Below, one piece after another: positions 4,739 through 5,967 of a stretch of 5,967 bases of DNA. This DNA comes from Nocardioidaceae bacterium (GTDB taxonomy: Bacteria; Actinomycetota; Actinomycetes; Propionibacteriales; Nocardioidaceae): positions 471,367-477,333 of the forward strand of contig CP059259.1 in the NCBI GenBank assembly GCA_013693815.1, in the 5' to 3' direction. Under the pieces are notes generated by a model. It saw nothing but the letters and a program-made list of their open reading frames with translations. It did not search any database and was not told the DNA's origin. Both the position numbers and the translations under genes were made by a program. Every line of letters begins with the position of its first letter. Within the stretch, counting starts at the first letter, position 1.

Positions 4739-5967
4739 ATGCTCTTCGACGACGTCCCCTTCCGGTTGCGCGCCGCGCTGCACGCCGCGGGCTTCACCTA
4801 TGACGGAGTCGTGGAGGTGCTGGGCGCCGACGGCCACGCAGCGCTGATGCGGAACGAGACCACGCCTGGCATCCGGCGTACGACCGGTGGGACACCGATC
4901 GAGACATTGACCCGGTTGTGGCCGTTGCAGGCTGCGGTGAGTGTTGCCGAGGCAGAGGCCGCGCTTCCGGGAGGCTTGGTCGACCGGTTGTGCGCTGCCG
5001 GTCTGCTGGAGCAGTCGGTGAGCACGGTGCGAGCGCGGGTCGACCTACGGCCGTACGCTCACACCGACGAGCGTGGTGACCACGACTGGTGGGTGGTCAG
5101 CGACCTGACCCCGGGTCTCGACGGCTCCGGGAACCGGGTCACCCAGGACCACGTGCTCGGTATCTCGGCCGCTTCCACCACGCTGGCCCAGCTCACGATC
5201 CGCGATCGGGTCGGATCGGCCCTGGACCTGGGTACCGGTTGTGGTGTCCAATCGCTGCACCTGAGCACTCACGTCGACCGGGTCGTCGGGACCGACGTGA
5301 ACCCGCGCGCATTGGCGATGGCCAAACTCAATGCCAAGCTCAACGACGCCGACTACGAGATCCGCGACGGCTCGCTGTACGAGCCGGTGCGCGCCGAGGC
5401 CTTCGACCTGATCGTGACCAACCCGCCCTTCGTCGTCTCACCCGGCACCGGCGACCTGCTGGTCTACCGCGACAGTGGCCTGCCAGGCGACGAGGTGGTG
5501 CGCCAGGTACTGGTGAATGCGCCACGGCACCTGAATCCGGACGGGTGGTGCCAGGTGCTGGCCAACTGGGTGCATGTCGAGGGACGCCCCTGGACCGAGC
5601 GGATCGACGACTGGCTGGATGGAAGCGGTTGCGATGCCTGGGTGGTCGAGCGCGAGGTCACCGACCCCGCGGCGTACGTCGAGCTCTGGCTGCGCGACGC
5701 GGGTGCCGATCGTGCCGTGGACTATCTCCAGCGTTACGACGCCTGGCTCGGCTGGCTGGAGGCCCAAGGTGTCACCGGAATCGGCTTCGGCTGGGTGAAT
5801 CTGCATCACACCGGAGGTGAGCGCCGGCTGATCGAGGAGTGGCCTTATGAGTTGGAGCAGCCACTCGGTGCCGAGATCGCCGACTGGGGCGCGCGGATCC
5901 GGACCACCGATCTCGAACAGCGTCGCCTTCAGCGCCGCGACGACGTACGCCAGGAGACCTTCGGATC
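4739..5967 (+). CDS. Class I SAM-dependent methyltransferase with NPPF motif, 3'-truncated by the window
   Basis: The frame is open from ATG 4739 to the window end, giving 409 complete codons. TAG at 4727-4729 is an in-frame stop with no start codon between, so ATG 4739 is the most upstream possible start. Residues 1 to about 95 form an N-terminal helical domain of winged-helix character (MLFDDVPFRLRAALHAAGF onward). The Rossmann methyltransferase core follows: SAM-binding motif I LDLGTGCG at 162-169, acidic D186 in VVGTDVNPRAL for the ribose, and catalytic NPPF at 228-231 followed by VVSPG. NPP(Y/F) is typical of HemK/PrmC glutamine-N5 and adenine-N6 methyltransferases that act on planar amide or amino nitrogens. 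A further region with WVHVEGRPW and FGWVNLH lies C-terminal to the core and appears to belong to an uncharacterised actinobacterial family. The substrate cannot be assigned: protein, rRNA and DNA are all possible. It is not PrmC itself, because the flanking domains and length differ. Its own -10 element suggests independent transcription from hppA. Confidence 0.9.
   Translation, partial: MLFDDVPFRLRAALHAAGFTYDGVVEVLGADGHAALMRNETTPGIRRTTGGTPIETLTRLWPLQAAVSVAEAEAALPGGLVDRLCAAGLLEQSVSTVRARVDLRPYAHTDERGDHDWWVVSDLTPGLDGSGNRVTQDHVLGISAASTTLAQLTIRDRVGSALDLGTGCGVQSLHLSTHVDRVVGTDVNPRALAMAKLNAKLNDADYEIRDGSLYEPVRAEAFDLIVTNPPFVVSPGTGDLLVYRDSGLPGDEVVRQVLVNAPRHLNPDGWCQVLANWVHVEGRPWTERIDDWLDGSGCDAWVVEREVTDPAAYVELWLRDAGADRAVDYLQRYDAWLGWLEAQGVTGIGFGWVNLHHTGGERRLIEEWPYELEQPLGAEIADWGARIRTTDLEQRRLQRRDDVRQETFG

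Noticed and set aside
5089..5820. A 243-codon plus-strand frame inside the methyltransferase gene
   Set aside because: It is an out-of-frame, Arg-rich shadow of the methyltransferase, whose own frame carries LDLGTGCG and NPPF motifs.

Overview
This 6-kb window is high-GC DNA with three plus-strand protein genes. GC-ending codons dominate, the two promoter candidates have TAnnnT-type -10 hexamers, and one gene appears to be translated from a leaderless mRNA. Together with the gene set this points to an actinobacterium. The family cannot be fixed from sequence alone; a Propionibacteriales-like or Streptomyces-like host would fit.

Layout. (1) Positions 1-1875 hold the C-terminal 624 codons of a large DEAH-box helicase of the DUF1998/MrfA (YprA) type. 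Its 5' end, including the ATP-binding P-loop, lies outside the window. (2) Positions 1876-2309 form a 434-bp non-coding gap. It contains two near-identical 53-bp copies of a hairpin-forming repeat 129 bp apart, a 14-bp palindrome, a probable promoter and a strong Shine-Dalgarno. (3) Positions 2310-4604 are a complete gene for a membrane-bound proton-pumping pyrophosphatase (HppA), 764 residues. Its residues match the K+-independent subclass. (4) Positions 4605-4738 are a short gap with a strong hairpin terminator, a perfect 25-bp palindrome and a -10 element placed so that transcription should begin at the next start codon. (5) From 4739 past the window end lies the first 409 codons of a class I SAM-dependent methyltransferase with an NPPF motif, as in HemK/PrmC-like and N6-adenine enzymes.

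The genes probably form separate transcription units. hppA has its own promoter candidate and terminator, and the methyltransferase has its own -10 element. Helicase, hppA and methyltransferase near topA is, from memory, a recurrent actinobacterial neighbourhood, so this looks like core chromosome rather than an accessory island. I see no CRISPR array, tRNA, rRNA, transposase or defence cassette. The least explained parts are the repeat-bearing gap before hppA, the 25-bp palindrome, and the unknown substrate of the methyltransferase.
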